A DNA stretch of 64,000 nucleotides, taken from the NCBI RefSeq assembly GCF_045679555.1, contig NC_092087.1, positions 25,675,367 through 25,739,366 on the forward strand, in the 5' to 3' direction. Of the stretch, positions 51,101-63,200 are shown piece after piece; positions within the stretch are counted from its first letter, which is position 1; each line of letters opens with the position of its first letter. Origin of the DNA: Salvelinus alpinus (taxonomy: Eukaryota > Chordata > Actinopteri > Salmoniformes > Salmonidae). Position numbers and translations under genes: made by a program. The notes beneath the pieces are model-generated. The model was given only the letters and a program-made list of their open reading frames with translations. It was not told the DNA's origin and ran no database searches.

Positions 51101-54100
51101 CAATTCTACTTTGTGCACATTAAGGTTCCATCTCATTGAACATTGCCTACTAAAATCTCATTAAGGAAAGCAGGAATAATTTCAGAAATGATTTCTCCAT
51201 TTAAATGGCAATACATTACAGGCTCCGGGTAGTCCATTCACTACCACCTCCTTTCCCAAAAATCCAATTTAGTAGCATTTCAGCCTGTAAATGAGCATCT
51301 TATTCTCTAAATGAGTCTTCACTTTAAGATGTAGAGCTCCAGGTAGCGACCTCGACTGACCCATTCCATCATTCTCACATTTGCTAAATGTCTGCTGCTC
51401 CCACACTAATGCCCACTGAGCTACACAATTTCCAAAGCCTTATTTTACGAAATTTACAGATAAAAAAATAGTTCTTAGTATGCATTCCTCCTGGATTAAA
51501 ATGGCATAATGCCAACACATATTTTGATTAGTTTTCACCTCCATTGTCTAAAGAGGTGGTCAACAATTATTGCTGTCTCAACTTGATTGAATTAGGAGCC
51601 TCATTAAAGTACACTGATTAGAAATTAATACTCATTTGATTTATTATTTGTCTCTTTTAGAGGGTACATACTAAGAAAATCAATTCCATTTAAATGGTAG
51701 CTGCATTTACAAAGAGTTCTGTATCTCAACTACCATCTAAACTCACAGGGTGTTTGTGGTAGCTTTCAACGGACTGGTAAGATGTATGTGAGAAAGGGAT
51801 GTGTGTGTTAGCCTAGCTAGCGCATCTCACCGGGCCAGGGCAGAGGGGATGCAGAGAGATTAGAACACAACACAAGGCCCTATAGCTATAGCCACCTCCT
51901 CCCTCTATTAATCTTCCAGGCCTGCGGGTCTGGCGCTGGCTAATGAGTCTCGTTGGGTGGAGGATGGCGGCGACTCCCGTGAGGGGACCAGGACTGGAGC
52001 CTACGGGAAAGAACAGGGGTCCTGGTAGACCATGCTCTCTGGAAACCGGAATGACACCGTCTTAATTACACCTGTGCTGTCCTCACAGTGCTCCGGCCCA
52101 AGCCCAGAGGCTGAGAGACTCCCTGGGCCCAGACAGACTGCATGCCAGCCAAGCCAGGGAGACCTGGGCCACCCAGGGAGGATACACACCCCTAGAGGAG
52201 CACCACCAGGGCTGGTTGAGAGATGGAAGAGGGTTGGTCTAGCGGTGGGGTAAACAAGTCTAAGACCCTGTCAGGAGACTAGTTCACTCACACTTTACTT
52301 CACATACACAACCTCCAACGAGTCCAGCCATCGTCCCAGATGTCTTTCCTGAAGAAAACTCTGAGGCCTATATCTAAAGTTGTGTTTTATGTATAATGAA
52401 TCCACTACAGTATCTTCAATAGAACCAATAATTCAATCATATTTAGAGCAAATAGTAAGCTTATGGATTAGGCCTACAGAAACTATTAGTATCTCTCATT
52501 AGTCAACTTTAATGGCATTAAAAACAAGTGATTTCTGTTTCTGTTGGCCCACACATAATATACACATCAATCACAAAACAAGCCATGTCAATCAAATGTA
52601 TGGTATGAGTGGGTACCATACCTCCAATGACTCCTACGCATATGTACAAATGCGTAATGGTATTGCCAAAAGAAGCAGAAACCATACCAACGCCACACAT
52701 CACTCCACCAGCTATGACCACAGGCCGGCTTCCATAGCGATTGACCAGAATACTGCTGATAGGTCCTGCAAAGAAAAAAGTGAGAGAGGAGAGATGAAAA
52801 GGGGAGAGAAAGTGTTCGTCTTAGGTTCATGCAGCATTGAGATAATAGATAGGCAGTTGACATCGGACCGATAGATCCCTCCCGAAACCTAACCCTTGAT
52901 CTTACGTTACCCCTAATGCACTGCTGTTCAAATATCCACACAAAGTAACTTGTCGGGCGTGAATAGATGGCTGATGTTCTAAATAGTTATCTTACCTACA
53001 TAAGCAAAGCAGACCAGTGCCTAATTTGCATTTCTCCTGATAATGTTCCCACAGAAAAGTGTGATCAATCATTAAATAGCCTTCTATATTCTGTCTCTCT
53101 TTATCCTTCATTCAAAACCCTGCCACAGAGAATATGTACAACAGTCCTTTAGCATCATACAACCTAACACCCACTTCTGTTCCCTGCTAAAACCAGAGGA
53201 TTTAAATAGTTACTAAATCATTCCCTTCAATTCATTTAACAAAAACAAATGAGGGAGCATCAATCAAAAAAATATGTAGGCTGACACGAATATTGAAATC
53301 TCAACATGCTGCCTTTCTAGTCAGTGCTGGAATGATACTGCAAGGCGGGTGATAATTGAAAATAACTAGTAAACAATAAGAAGATTACAGTTTTGGCATA
53401 CAGCTGAATCCATTGTCCAAAATTGATTTCATACATTAAAAAACACATTTTAAATCGTTCTACATTGATCAGGACTTATGCACATCAAAAGGACGAGCTA
53501 AATGTGAAAAAACAAATCATTTCACTCGTCAATTAGACATTATGACAATGACCTTGGTGTTATACTTCATATAAAAGCAGCTGTACACTGCACGTGTTCA
53601 AATAATAACTAGCATCCTCATTTTATTTCAGTTCTTTTTTTAAATCAAATCTGCTTATAATCACCTCCAGAGGTACTCTTTCTCCATATCTAGTCTTTTA
53701 TCCAAAATGCTATGTTTAGTCATTACAGCGTAAAACATTTTTTTTTTTACTACAGCTGAATCTATAGATAAAAAGATACACTTTCATATGTACCTATCTA
53801 CACGATACAGAAGAAATCTCTGGATTAGCTATTACATAAAAACATGTCATCCTAACAGTGACCTTAGCCATTGCTTGAACAGATTAATTCAGCCTAGTAA
53901 ACCCTGTGTGGATATAGAGACTAGATGTACATACAGACCCTGTCTTCCTAGTGACTGTGTCACTTTGGGGTGGCATCCCAGACATCATCCCAATTTCCTC
54001 ACCCATTAGAACTTTATCACTCTGGCTCCCTAAGTCATAGGTCCCCTGAAATGCTGTCACGTTCGTCCCATAGGGACTTGTTGTGAGGCCCAAATGTACT

Positions 54101-55417
54101 GAACCCATGTCTGATATATTCCCCCTGTCTTTTTTCCACTGTGTGACATTGCAAAAGCCGAGTCAAGGACAATATGATAAAGACATGTGCCTCTGCAACT
54201 GTGCGTGGGAATATTTCACAGAATTCTCTATGCTGGTGAATGCAGGTGAGTCAGGCGCCCTGTCGTCTTTTAACCTTGCAGCCACTGATGGATTTACCTG
54301 CAACTTCAATTGGATCATTCTGTTATAATATCTCAGTGTCATCTAATGAGTCATTGAAGGTGCATTATAAAACATCCTTACACTTGAGCCACAGACTGAC
54401 AATTATGAATATACAAATGTTCATGCAAACAGAGCAAGGATAGACAAAATAAATAACATTTGCAACTGACAGTCCAGACATTTGTGACCTGGATCACTCC
54501 ATGATGGCCTACTGAACGTGCCCCAGGGTGAATCACCTGCCGCTGCACGGCTCCAATGATAAGTCAAAGAGTGGGTTTGTTTAAACATCCAAATTCGTGT
54601 CAGATGCAAAAGCACATGAACAACCCATTTCTAACCCTTCCATATGAAGCCTAACAATAGGCAGCAAGACGCAGCAACTGGTTTAGCAGTTAGTTTTACT
54701 CAATATATTACATTTACAGTTTTCCAAGATGAAAGAGGTTGCTGTCAAAGATCAGTGTACTAAAGTAAGAGGCACCAAGGTGTTTATTCTATCAACATGA
54801 TTAAGTAGGTTAGGTTACTTACAATTGCTTGTCTTTTATCTTAAATAGCCTACTACAGTATTTTCTTCAACTAGTAAACTTACTAAATAAACTACAAACA
54901 GATGTTATTATCCCTGAATAATAGATATGATTTTAGAGGAGACAACTGCACAAAGACTTTAATATTTAGTTAATTATATTTAATAATTTGAACACAGCAA
55001 TACTCATTACTCTTGATCAGTTACAGCTATTACAATGAGTCCTCACATGGAAGATATAGGCCTACATTTTAGGGATGACAAAACAAACAACTAAAACGCT
55101 CCATACAAGCCATGCATCCCTTAATACATAATCTGTGCATTGTGGTCATAATGACTCAATGTTGACTCAGAGCTGCTTGGCTACATGCATGTCTACTCAC
55201 CACCGGCATACATTGCTGCAAGCATGATGGAAGAAATCCATGCAATCTGGCTGTAGGAGGCACCGAAGATCAGCTGGATGTCTTTGAAGAAGACCGTGAG
55301 GGCTTTGGGGAAGGCATACGAGAAGCCGATAGAGATGAAGGCCCCAAACACCACAGCCCAGCCCCAGCCCCCGTCCGGAGGGGTGTCCCGCAGAACAGAT
55401 GCTGGTGCAGGGGACAT
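46420..55417 (-). CDS. slc16a7-like: Monocarboxylate transporter, SLC16A1/SLC16A7 group (MCT2-like), 4 coding exons, 490 aa
   Basis: Coding exons are 55417-55201, 52765-52622, 50997-50155 and 46688-46420. All junctions are GT...AG in phase 1 and join to 1473 bases, 490 codons plus stop, in the range of MCT1 and MCT2 (about 480-500). The family signature PDGGWGWAV opens TM1; Lys38 (YAFPK) matches the MCT1 substrate lysine; [18 protein letters not shown] is the loop/TM5 signature; Asp301 and Arg305 in FVDMFARP match the MCT1 TM8 pair; a hydrophilic loop of about 45 residues separates TM6 and TM7; the C tail is Glu/Gln rich. MCTs carry lactate, pyruvate and ketone bodies with a proton, usually with basigin or embigin. 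Wording such as [11 protein letters not shown] and [10 protein letters not shown] is nearest MCT2, but an SLC16A1-type or separate ohnolog is possible. No stop or frameshift is seen. Confidence 0.9.
46689..50154 (-). other. SLC16A intron 3 (3.47 kb)
   Basis: GT...AG bounded. It contains a (GT)n array and two stretches with regulatory-like texture at 48240-48430 and 49555-49700. No coding frame of note. Confidence 0.8.
48041..48110. repeat. (GT)n microsatellite in SLC16A intron 3
   Basis: About 70 bases of GT preceded by CTGTGT units. Confidence 0.97.
50155..50997 (-). CDS. slc16a7-like: SLC16A coding exon 3 (central TM segments and loop)
   Basis: The acceptor is TCCCGCAG and the donor GTAAGCCT; 843 bases stay open throughout. 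It runs from [19 protein letters not shown] through the hydrophilic loop ([18 protein letters not shown] and onward) to [12 protein letters not shown], and holds the Asp301/Arg305 pair. Confidence 0.95.
50998..52621 (-). other. SLC16A intron 2 (1.62 kb)
   Basis: Boundaries GTATGG and CCCGCAG. No repeat that I recognise. Confidence 0.8.
52622..52765 (-). CDS. slc16a7-like: SLC16A coding exon 2
   Basis: A 144-base exon, the size I recall for this exon in SLC16A1, with acceptor TTTGCAG and donor GTATGGTA. It encodes [20 protein letters not shown] to LYICVGVIG. Confidence 0.92.
52766..55200 (-). other. SLC16A intron 1 of the coding region (2.44 kb)
   Basis: Boundaries GTGAGT and TTTGCAG. AT-rich; no repeat or gene recognised. 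Confidence 0.8.
55201..55417 (-). CDS. slc16a7-like: SLC16A coding exon 1 (start, TM1 and TM2)
   Basis: This exon begins AAACATG right after the acceptor TATCAACAG (first exon base 55421) and ends AMYAG plus one base before donor GTGAGTAG. It encodes [20 protein letters not shown] and the SYAFPK segment. Confidence 0.92.
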
Positions 55418-56127
55418 GTTTCTGTTGATAGAAGGGAGGAGGATGATGATCTAAGTGTTTCATGAAAGCAAAAACATAATCTTGAACGTACCTTTTTTTA
55501 GAAAGCAGAGTACCTTTTTTTAGAAAGCAGATGAATCACCACAGAGAGCAGTCAATCAAATCATCCCTTTATTTACCCAAACCAATTGTTTGACTCGGGT
55601 GTCAGGATTGTGTAATAATTTTTGTTGACACTAAATAAGACCTAAATACGAGTTTATCAAGAAATATCCTCTGTAGTTGTTTTTCATCTGCACTACCCAT
55701 TGACTGAAATATTAATTTTGCCATATTTACGTCATAATGACCACTAAAGAGGCCAATTTTGCACTTACAATAAAATATATACAAATATTTGTTCACTTTT
55801 TTTTCACCTCCGACACTTATGTTATGTGAAAAAAATCCCAAACTTATTTTTTTCGTGTCTCAGAGGGATATGGAAGTTGCATCAGTCTACCTGATGATGA
55901 GACGCACACCGCAGCACGTAAACGAACGAGGGCACTTTAGTTTAGGTTCTAAGAATGTAATTTCAGAAGTAGCCTAATGATGATTTGTGCTACCTTCAGC
56001 AAACGAAGACTCAACTGTGGTTTGTACACGTGGATATCCGACTTGGAATACATACACACAACAGAAATTTGAAGCGCGTCAAAATATTATACATTGGATG
56101 CAAGACAAAAAAATAAAACGATCTTAC

Positions 56128-56220
56128 CTTGGTGACGAATAGCGAAGAACTTAAACTCCCAGTTCACGCACAAAGTTTCTGAAACATCGATTTGATTTTT
56201 CAGTCGACTTTAGACATGTG
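56128..56220 (-). other. slc16a7-like: Probable 5' untranslated first exon of the SLC16A gene
   Basis: The minus strand reads GTCACCAAG followed by a GTAAGATC donor at 56127/56128, the right distance upstream of the acceptor at 55421/55422 to form an untranslated first exon. The upstream edge is a guess. A CCAAT-like sequence (GAACCAATAGG, minus strand) lies near 56240. No CpG-rich island stands out. Confidence 0.45.
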
Positions 56221-56684
56221 TACCTCATTTGCCCCTATTGGTTCATTGAATTAGAACGGTGACTGTCTTCTGCTCCCAAAAGTCTAGGAATTAGCATTTT
56301 AGGCTCCTAGGCTATCAATTCTGGCCGGTTTATCTTTTAGCCAAACACAAATCTATTTATGATTGTCTTATCTTTCACTAAAAAGGTCACAAGAATGTCG
56401 CTACTCAGGGATGTCAACTAGGTCTATTTGTTACAAAAGTTGCAACCTTGTAACTAACTGGTGATGGGTATCATGTCTCATAACATGTTACATGAATGTG
56501 ATCTAGGTTAGCCTACTTTCAAAAATAGCTTCATGCATATGCACAAACATATATAATATATACACACATATGCATAACACACACACAGAGTATAGGCTAC
56601 AAGGGGAATAAAAAGTTCGAAAACATTCATTCAGCACCAAATAATCATATGGCAATAAAAAGTCACTATGGTTTCACTTGTCAT

Positions 56685-56690
56685 TTTATT
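56685..56690 (-). terminator. Possible distal polyadenylation signal of kbtbd8
   Basis: AATAAA on the minus strand lies 3.1 kb past the kbtbd8 stop, just before the upstream end of the SLC16A gene. A long 3' UTR would fit the family, but the choice among candidates is inference. Confidence 0.2.
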
Positions 56691-58093
56691 CTCAAATGAT
56701 GTGCAATGTGAATTTCACAGTTGAGCTCAACCACCACTATTCCCCATACTACACAGACAAACCAGCAAACAAAAAGAAAAGCAGTAAGATTCCACTGGTA
56801 GTAGCCATCCATGCAGGATGCATACATACAGGGCTTGAATGAGTTTGGGCATGGCCACACAAGGCCAACTATATCTTTTGCACAGAAAGCACATTGACTG
56901 GCTGATTCGTTGTACGCTTTAAGTATTTCACAAAACTGATGTGTTGGAGATCATGTAACATTGGACTTACAGATATGCTTGTTGTGAAGTTTTGGTAAAG
57001 CAAAACTACTGAGAATATTTACATTTATGAGCAGATATTCATCTTGTGTGGGATACAGAACAGAATCGCTCTACTATAACTAAACATAGAAAATGGAAAA
57101 ACAGCCATTGAAAATAACATTTCTACTTTTCAAGTTATAAAATAAAAAAAGTTGTAAAAAACTGTGCAAGTACAGCAAATGTATATTACACATGAAACAA
57201 GACATTTAAATACAGTACTGTTTATCAATAGAAATCCTGAGTTGTCCATTCCTGGTTCTCATGTGACTGAGTTTTTAGGCATTTGGGGAAACCCCTTTTC
57301 TCCTTCCTCACCCATGGAGGGCACTGCTCTGGCCAGAGCAAACCAGTGCCAAGTGATGTGCACTATTTTTCTTTACAAAAGTTCATGTCCACAGCTACAA
57401 ACAGAACGTTTACATACTACTCTCCATTTCAAATTCTGTGAAGACAGAACTGCATTTCCCAAGATTGCTTTGTGGTTAATGATATATTTTGGGGAAATGC
57501 TTTAAATATGAGATCAAATAAATGATCATATGTAGTGCAAAGATGACACAGGAACCTGCATGAGGAAATTGACGTCATTGAATTTGTTACAGTTCCATAG
57601 GGAACGTCACTCAATTGCTGTTACTTATTTAATATATACAAGATCATCAAAAAAGCAGCACCAATAGTTAGTTATTCTCAATGTCATAGCATACAGATGG
57701 ATTCATGTAGAAAAGAAGCTCTCTGTGGTAATGCTCTGTCCAGGTGGGTGCTGCTTGGTCAAGTTTGCAGTGACGGACCGTTGAAGAGTGATTCAGTGCA
57801 ATGATAAATAAGACTTGAGACAGACTACCTCGCCAGGCTAAACACACAGGACTACTATCTGGATGCCCCCCACCCACCCACCCACCCACCCACCCATAGG
57901 CACAATGACATCCCCCTTGGGATCTGCACTAAATTACACACCAACAATCTCTACTTTACTCCTCCTCAGACAACTACTGTACAGCAGCCAGCCACACAGG
58001 CAAATATTGAAACATTTCAACGAGCAAAGGTAAGTACCCAAATTAGGCTTGAAAACAAAATGTAATGCACTTCAACGAGCGTAAACCTAAATG

Positions 58094-58364
58094 TAGGGCT
58101 GTGACGATACCAGCATTGCAATATTTTATCAATGGCAAAAATGAAAACACGAAGCAGACCACCTGCTTTGGCCCTTTAAAAACCTGCTGTATGTAAAATA
58201 TTGTGCTATAGTTTGGAAAATAAATAAAGGTGACTCCGGATAACATAATGAGGTATGTTTCCAACTTTAGGACTGTTATCCTAAAGAAGTTAAATCTGCT
58301 TCATTTTTTGTTTCCTTGCCACAATACTAAGGAGTATCGCGATACTGGTATCGTCCCAGCCCTA
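58094..58364. mobile_element. hAT-type MITE with TAGGGCTG ends
   Basis: Left end TAGGGCTGTGACGATACCAG and right end, inverted, TAGGGCTGGGACGATACCAG: 19 of 20 bases match. Flanks CCTAAATG (58086-58093) and CCTAATTG (58365-58372) agree in 7 of 8 bases, as expected for an aged hAT target duplication. No coding frame. Confidence 0.85.
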
Positions 58365-59569
58365 CCTAATTGTATCAAAGTTTCCTTAGTTATAGCTACT
58401 TGAAACTTCAACAACTTTTCAGATGAACCAAAACAAGTTCTTAAATGCATTTTGGCATTTAAGAGGTAGGTTAACCCAAACACTTTTTTAAAGCAGATTG
58501 TAATGAATACCAGACATGCTGAAAAAATACGACAGAAAAGACTATTCTGCAGCGAGCTGCCCACACTTTGGCCAAATCAATACATCAGCCTGAACCATGT
58601 CCCTTCATTCCTTATCTGACTTCTGTTAAGTTGCTATCAAAGCAAACTGTTGCCTGGTTCGAAATGTCGCACTTATCTTGGCCAACCACACATCTGACGC
58701 CCTGCTTGTTTCTCCAATGTGGAGAGTGAATCTTCTAACTTCTCTTAAGTTGTCTTGGCATGTGAAACTCGTTGCAACAAAATGGATGCCAGCTCTGAGA
58801 GTCCATTGCATTAGTCTACAAATTGAAAAAGTATAAATCCAACTGCAACGAAGCCAAATAGCACATTGGTTGACAACTTAGGCCTTCTCTTGAAAGCAAA
58901 GTATTAGTTTCAGAAAATAGCATCATACCGATCACACATGGCAATAATACTAAATTGATCTAAATCACGAGCGCACTTCATACACAACTAATAAACACTT
59001 CCACAAAGACGAACTTGCTGTAGGGAGCAATCATCATTCAAATCAATACAAAAGTCAGACACAAAAAACCCTCAATCTGAGCTAACAACCTACCAATGAG
59101 CAACACTGCTCATCTTACCCGTATGAATATATATATAAAATTTTTATGATTTATATATATATATAATTTTCACTTTATGCTAACATGTCGCGGTTCCATA
59201 ACTAGAGGGTACTTCATCTGATCCATCAACTGCATGTCAATCAATTGTAAAAATTTTAACCTATATATGCTTTTAAGATTAAATGGAACAAAATGGCTCA
59301 ACAACAAGCAAACATAATAATTGCACTTATAATTCATTGGGCTGTAAAACAAGCATCAGTTTGGGTATTTGGTGCTGAGTGGAAGAAAAAAAACACAAAT
59401 ACTGCAATCTTTTGAAAGCACCCCCATTTGATCGTGTTAAACCTTATATTTTAATGCTTTAAGACTAAACTCTTAACTGCCCTTGTGGTGCAAAACAGGA
59501 CAGCATCAGGCACAAGACAAGCAGGACCTCACGCTCCCTCCTCCCGGATGGGTTCAACCCAATAAATGT

Positions 59570-59768
59570 TTGTCACATACACCAGATAGGTCCAGTGAAA
59601 TGTGATGTTTTACAGGATCAGCCTTATCAGTACAGCGCCGCTGGAGCAAATTAAGGTTAAGTGCCTTGCTCAAGGGCACAGAGATTTTCACCTTGCCGGC
59701 TCGGGTATTTGAACCAGCAACCTTTCGGTTACTGGCCCAATGTTCTAACCGCTAGGCTACCTGCCACC
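59570..59768 (-). mobile_element. tRNA-derived SINE at the start of the kbtbd8 3' UTR
   Basis: Minus strand from 59766: GGCAGGTAGCCTAGCGGTTA (A box), GGTTGCTGGTTCAAATACCC (B box), then GCCCTTGAGCAAGGCACTTA and the tail GGTGTATGTGACAAAC. It begins about 18 bases after the kbtbd8 stop and has the same orientation as the gene. Confidence 0.85.
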
Positions 59769-59785
59769 CATTCACCAAGGCCCTC

Positions 59786-60249
59786 TCAGAGCACTTTCTG
59801 AAGACACTGCGGGTACAGTTTGGCCACCACACATTCAAAATGGCGGCCCAGGTCCCAGAGGCGGTCAGGCGTCTCGTAGACTTTGGTCCAAGCATCCGCC
59901 TCGTCGTCATACTGGTAGAGGGAGTTCTTCCTGCTGGTACGGAACACGTGTTCCTCCACCATGACCTGCGTGGCTCGGACAAACAGGTGCAGCTTGCCCT
60001 GGAGGAGCAGAGCCTTGATGTAGGGGCTGGTGGCCTGGTCGAAGGGAAGGTCCCTCTTTCGGGCCCAGGTGTTCTGCTCTATGTCATAGACCTCCATGGT
60101 GAAGGTGCGCTGGTGGTTCCTGCAGATGCCAGCGATGTAATAGATGCAGTTCTTGTGTAAGACAACCAGACCCTGGCTCCGGGGTACACTCATGGGGGAC
60201 AGGTGGCCCCAGTAGTCCTTGCGAGGGTCAAAACAGAAGAAGTACTCAC
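59786..60249 (-). CDS. kbtbd8: kbtbd8 coding exon 5 (last kelch blades, stop)
   Basis: The acceptor is TTTAACAG. It encodes GEYFFCFDPRKDYWG to the terminal QCLQKVL and a TGA stop at 59786-59788. The TSRKNSLYQYDDEADAW stretch is typical of KBTBD8. Confidence 0.95.
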
Positions 60250-63200
60250 CTGTTAAACAGAGAAAAGAAGCACCAGTGATAAGACACATTTTGAAAAAAG
60301 AATGAACTGTAGCTTTATATTTATTTAGTCTCCTACACCTGCCAGCAGCATACCACAGCTGGCTTACCTCTGAATCTAAGCATGGTTGGTCCCTGGATGG
60401 GAGACCAGATGCTGCAGGAAGTGGTGTTGGAGGGCCAGTAGGAGGCACTCTTATCTGGTCTAAAAAAAGATCCCAATGCCCCAGGGCAGTGATTGGGGAC
60501 ATTGTGTAGGGTGCCATCTTTCGGATGGGACATTAAAACGGGTATCCTGACTCTCTGTGGTCACTAAAGATCCCATGGTACTTATCGTAAAAGTAGTGGT
60601 GTTGACCCTGGTGTCCTGGCTAAATTCCCAATCTGGCTCTCATACCATCATGGCTACCTAATCATCCCCAGCTTCCAATTGGCTCATTTATCTCCGCTGT
60701 AACTATTCCCCAGGTCGTTGCTGTAAATGAGAATGTATTCTCAGTCAACTTGCTTGGAAAAATAAAATACCTCTCCTGAAGCTTTTTCCCACTGCATTTC
60801 AAGGTCCCATAGTCGCTCACTATCCCGACTCACCTTGGAGGATGTAGATGTGGTCTCTGTACTCCACAGCGCTGTGAAACTCCATGGCGACAGGCATGGG
60901 GCTGACGGCAGTCCAGCAGTTATCCCTGGCATCGTAGCACTCCACTGACTTCAGTGCATTCCTTCCATCCCCTTCGTACACACGGCCCCCCAGGGCGTAC
61001 AGCTTCCCACAGCAGTGGACCAGCCTGCAGCCGATCCGGGCCCGTAGCATGGGCGAACGTGCCAGCCAACGGTTCCCTGCATGCTCGTATTGCCAGAAGT
61101 CGCTCTCCGCCCGGTGGTCGATGGACACATCGCTGTTGCTAGGGCGATAGCCCCCAGCGATGAAGATGTCGTTCTCCGATGACACCAGGATGCCCACCTC
61201 CCGCAGGTCATTGGGGGGCTTGCAGAGTTTGAACACCTTCCCAGCAGCAGTGTCCAGGCAAGGCACGGTCTGTTTCTTCCCTGAGTGTTTGTGTGCCGCG
61301 TCAAAGCAGATGACCATCTCGGAGGCGGTCATGCCCAGGCGCTGAGAGCAGCCGTTGAGACGTGCCTTGGCTTCGGCAGGTTCCCTGGACAGAGAGAGGG
61401 CGCAGGCGAAAGGGGCCGGGATGCGGCTGAGAAAAGAGTCATCCAGGAGGGGCAGTCGGATACATTGAGAAAACACCTCAGCCAGGTGGGTCTCCCTGCG
61501 AGGGCTGTCGTGCTCCAACCAGCGCACAATGCTCTCATACACATGCTCTTCCTTCTCCACGTTCAGGTCATCGTTGTTCAGGATGCTCACCAGCTGCTCC
61601 TTGGTGAGCTGGAGGAACTCCTGCTCCCATGCCACACACAGGAACTACAACACAGCACAACACCGCATGTTACATTTCATCTGTCACAGCATGCTCAACT
61701 AACAGACGCAGACCTGGGATACTTATCTAAATCTTATTTAGTGTGTCATCTACCATATGTACTTCAATGTGCTCTCACATTACTGTAGTTATAAGGCCAT
61801 ATTAACAACAGATCCATACATTAATCCTTCCCAAAAGGTGAGCAAAGTGAAGCATAACAGTGTAAGAGAACAGCTTGTTCTTTGAATAAAACCCACCTTC
61901 TTGCGTATGTAGTCCTGGGAGCGCTCCCTCAGCAACTGGTGGCCGTAGGCGTCTGCGAACATGTAGACCCCGGTGCAGTTCTGGGGGTCCAGACGGCTGA
62001 TCATGAACAGGGCACACTGGTCCTGCAGGGCTGGGATCTGGAAGATGCTGGCTGCCGTGAACAGGGCCTGGACATTGGACTCGGACAGCATGACTCTGGA
62101 CGTGTAGGCATAGTCCAGGACCAGGTGCATGGACTCAGACTCAACCCCAATGAGCCGCACCTCCCTCTGGCTGCTCTCTGTAAGGCCACTGGTGAACATG
62201 GACCTGGTAGGAAGAAGAGGAAACAGAAAATGCATAAAAGCTTGAACGGTGTTGCAGCATATTCTGATCCCAGATGTGTTTGGGCTCTTGCCTACTCCAT
62301 TGCTGTCATTGACATGACAATAAGTTACAGAGTTGGCATGATGGCGCAAACAAATTGGCACTCAGGCTAGTTGCGGCATTTGTTATCATATAAAAGTTTG
62401 ACCCTTCAAAAAAGTCGCTCTGGATAAGAGCGTCTGCTAAATGACTTAAATGTAAATGTAAAAACTCAGCATAGCTAATACATTTCCCTCAACTAAAAGT
62501 GATACCCCAAATGTAAAGGACTAGAAGCAAGCAAACGCCTCACACATATCTGACCTACCTAAAGTAAGGGCTGATTGCTGCAAGAACATTTCGGTGACAC
62601 GGAAATGTCTTGCCATGGTCCACCTCAACGACAATGTCTGTGAGCTGTGCTTCATCATACAAGGCTTTGAGCTGCTGGAGGATGTTACAGGCATGAACGG
62701 CATCAACCCCACTGTAGGTTGTGTTCGCAGGAGTCACATTCTGTACTTGTAACAGCTTGCCTACGTCTATGGAACAAACATGAAAGAGACAACATGCCTT
62801 TTAAAAATTATGGATTAAACAACACTGACATATGAGAGTCACAAACAAAAGGCTACAGATTTTTAAATTATGTTGGTAGTAAATAAGATTACTTAACGTT
62901 AGTGGCATCATTAGCTAGCTATATGCAGCACAATTGAGTCAAGTGTACTTTACAGAGTGGAGAACAAATACTCTAGCTACAACACGTGGAGATTTGTAGC
63001 ATTAATCTATTACTGAACTAAAATTACTTTTCGATACTTGATATACCTTGTTTGTAGTGGTAACGTTAACGTTGCCAGTGTACCATGGAAATCCCCCACC
63101 CAGTTCAACTTGTGTGCTCGAGTTAACTTAATGACAGAACATAATGACAGAACAAAGACCCGTCTAAAACAACGAGGCTTTCACAACAAGCTAGCTAGCT

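Larger units (their letters stand above)
56230..59569. other. Space between the two genes, partly kbtbd8 3' UTR
   Basis: AT-rich sequence with one MITE (58094-58364), a (CCCA)n patch at 57868-57896 and an AT run at 59126-59166. No independent gene seen. Confidence 0.5.

Noticed and set aside
60341-60435. 5S rRNA-like sequence considered as a 5S gene or pseudogene
   Set aside because: It runs straight into a SINE body and tail, so it is the head of a 5S-derived SINE.
60333-60533. A minus-strand frame and an alternative longer last-exon frame running up to 60517 of kbtbd8
   Set aside because: It extends through intron 4 into the 5S-derived SINE; the acceptor at 60249/60250 and the match to the family place the exon start at 60249.
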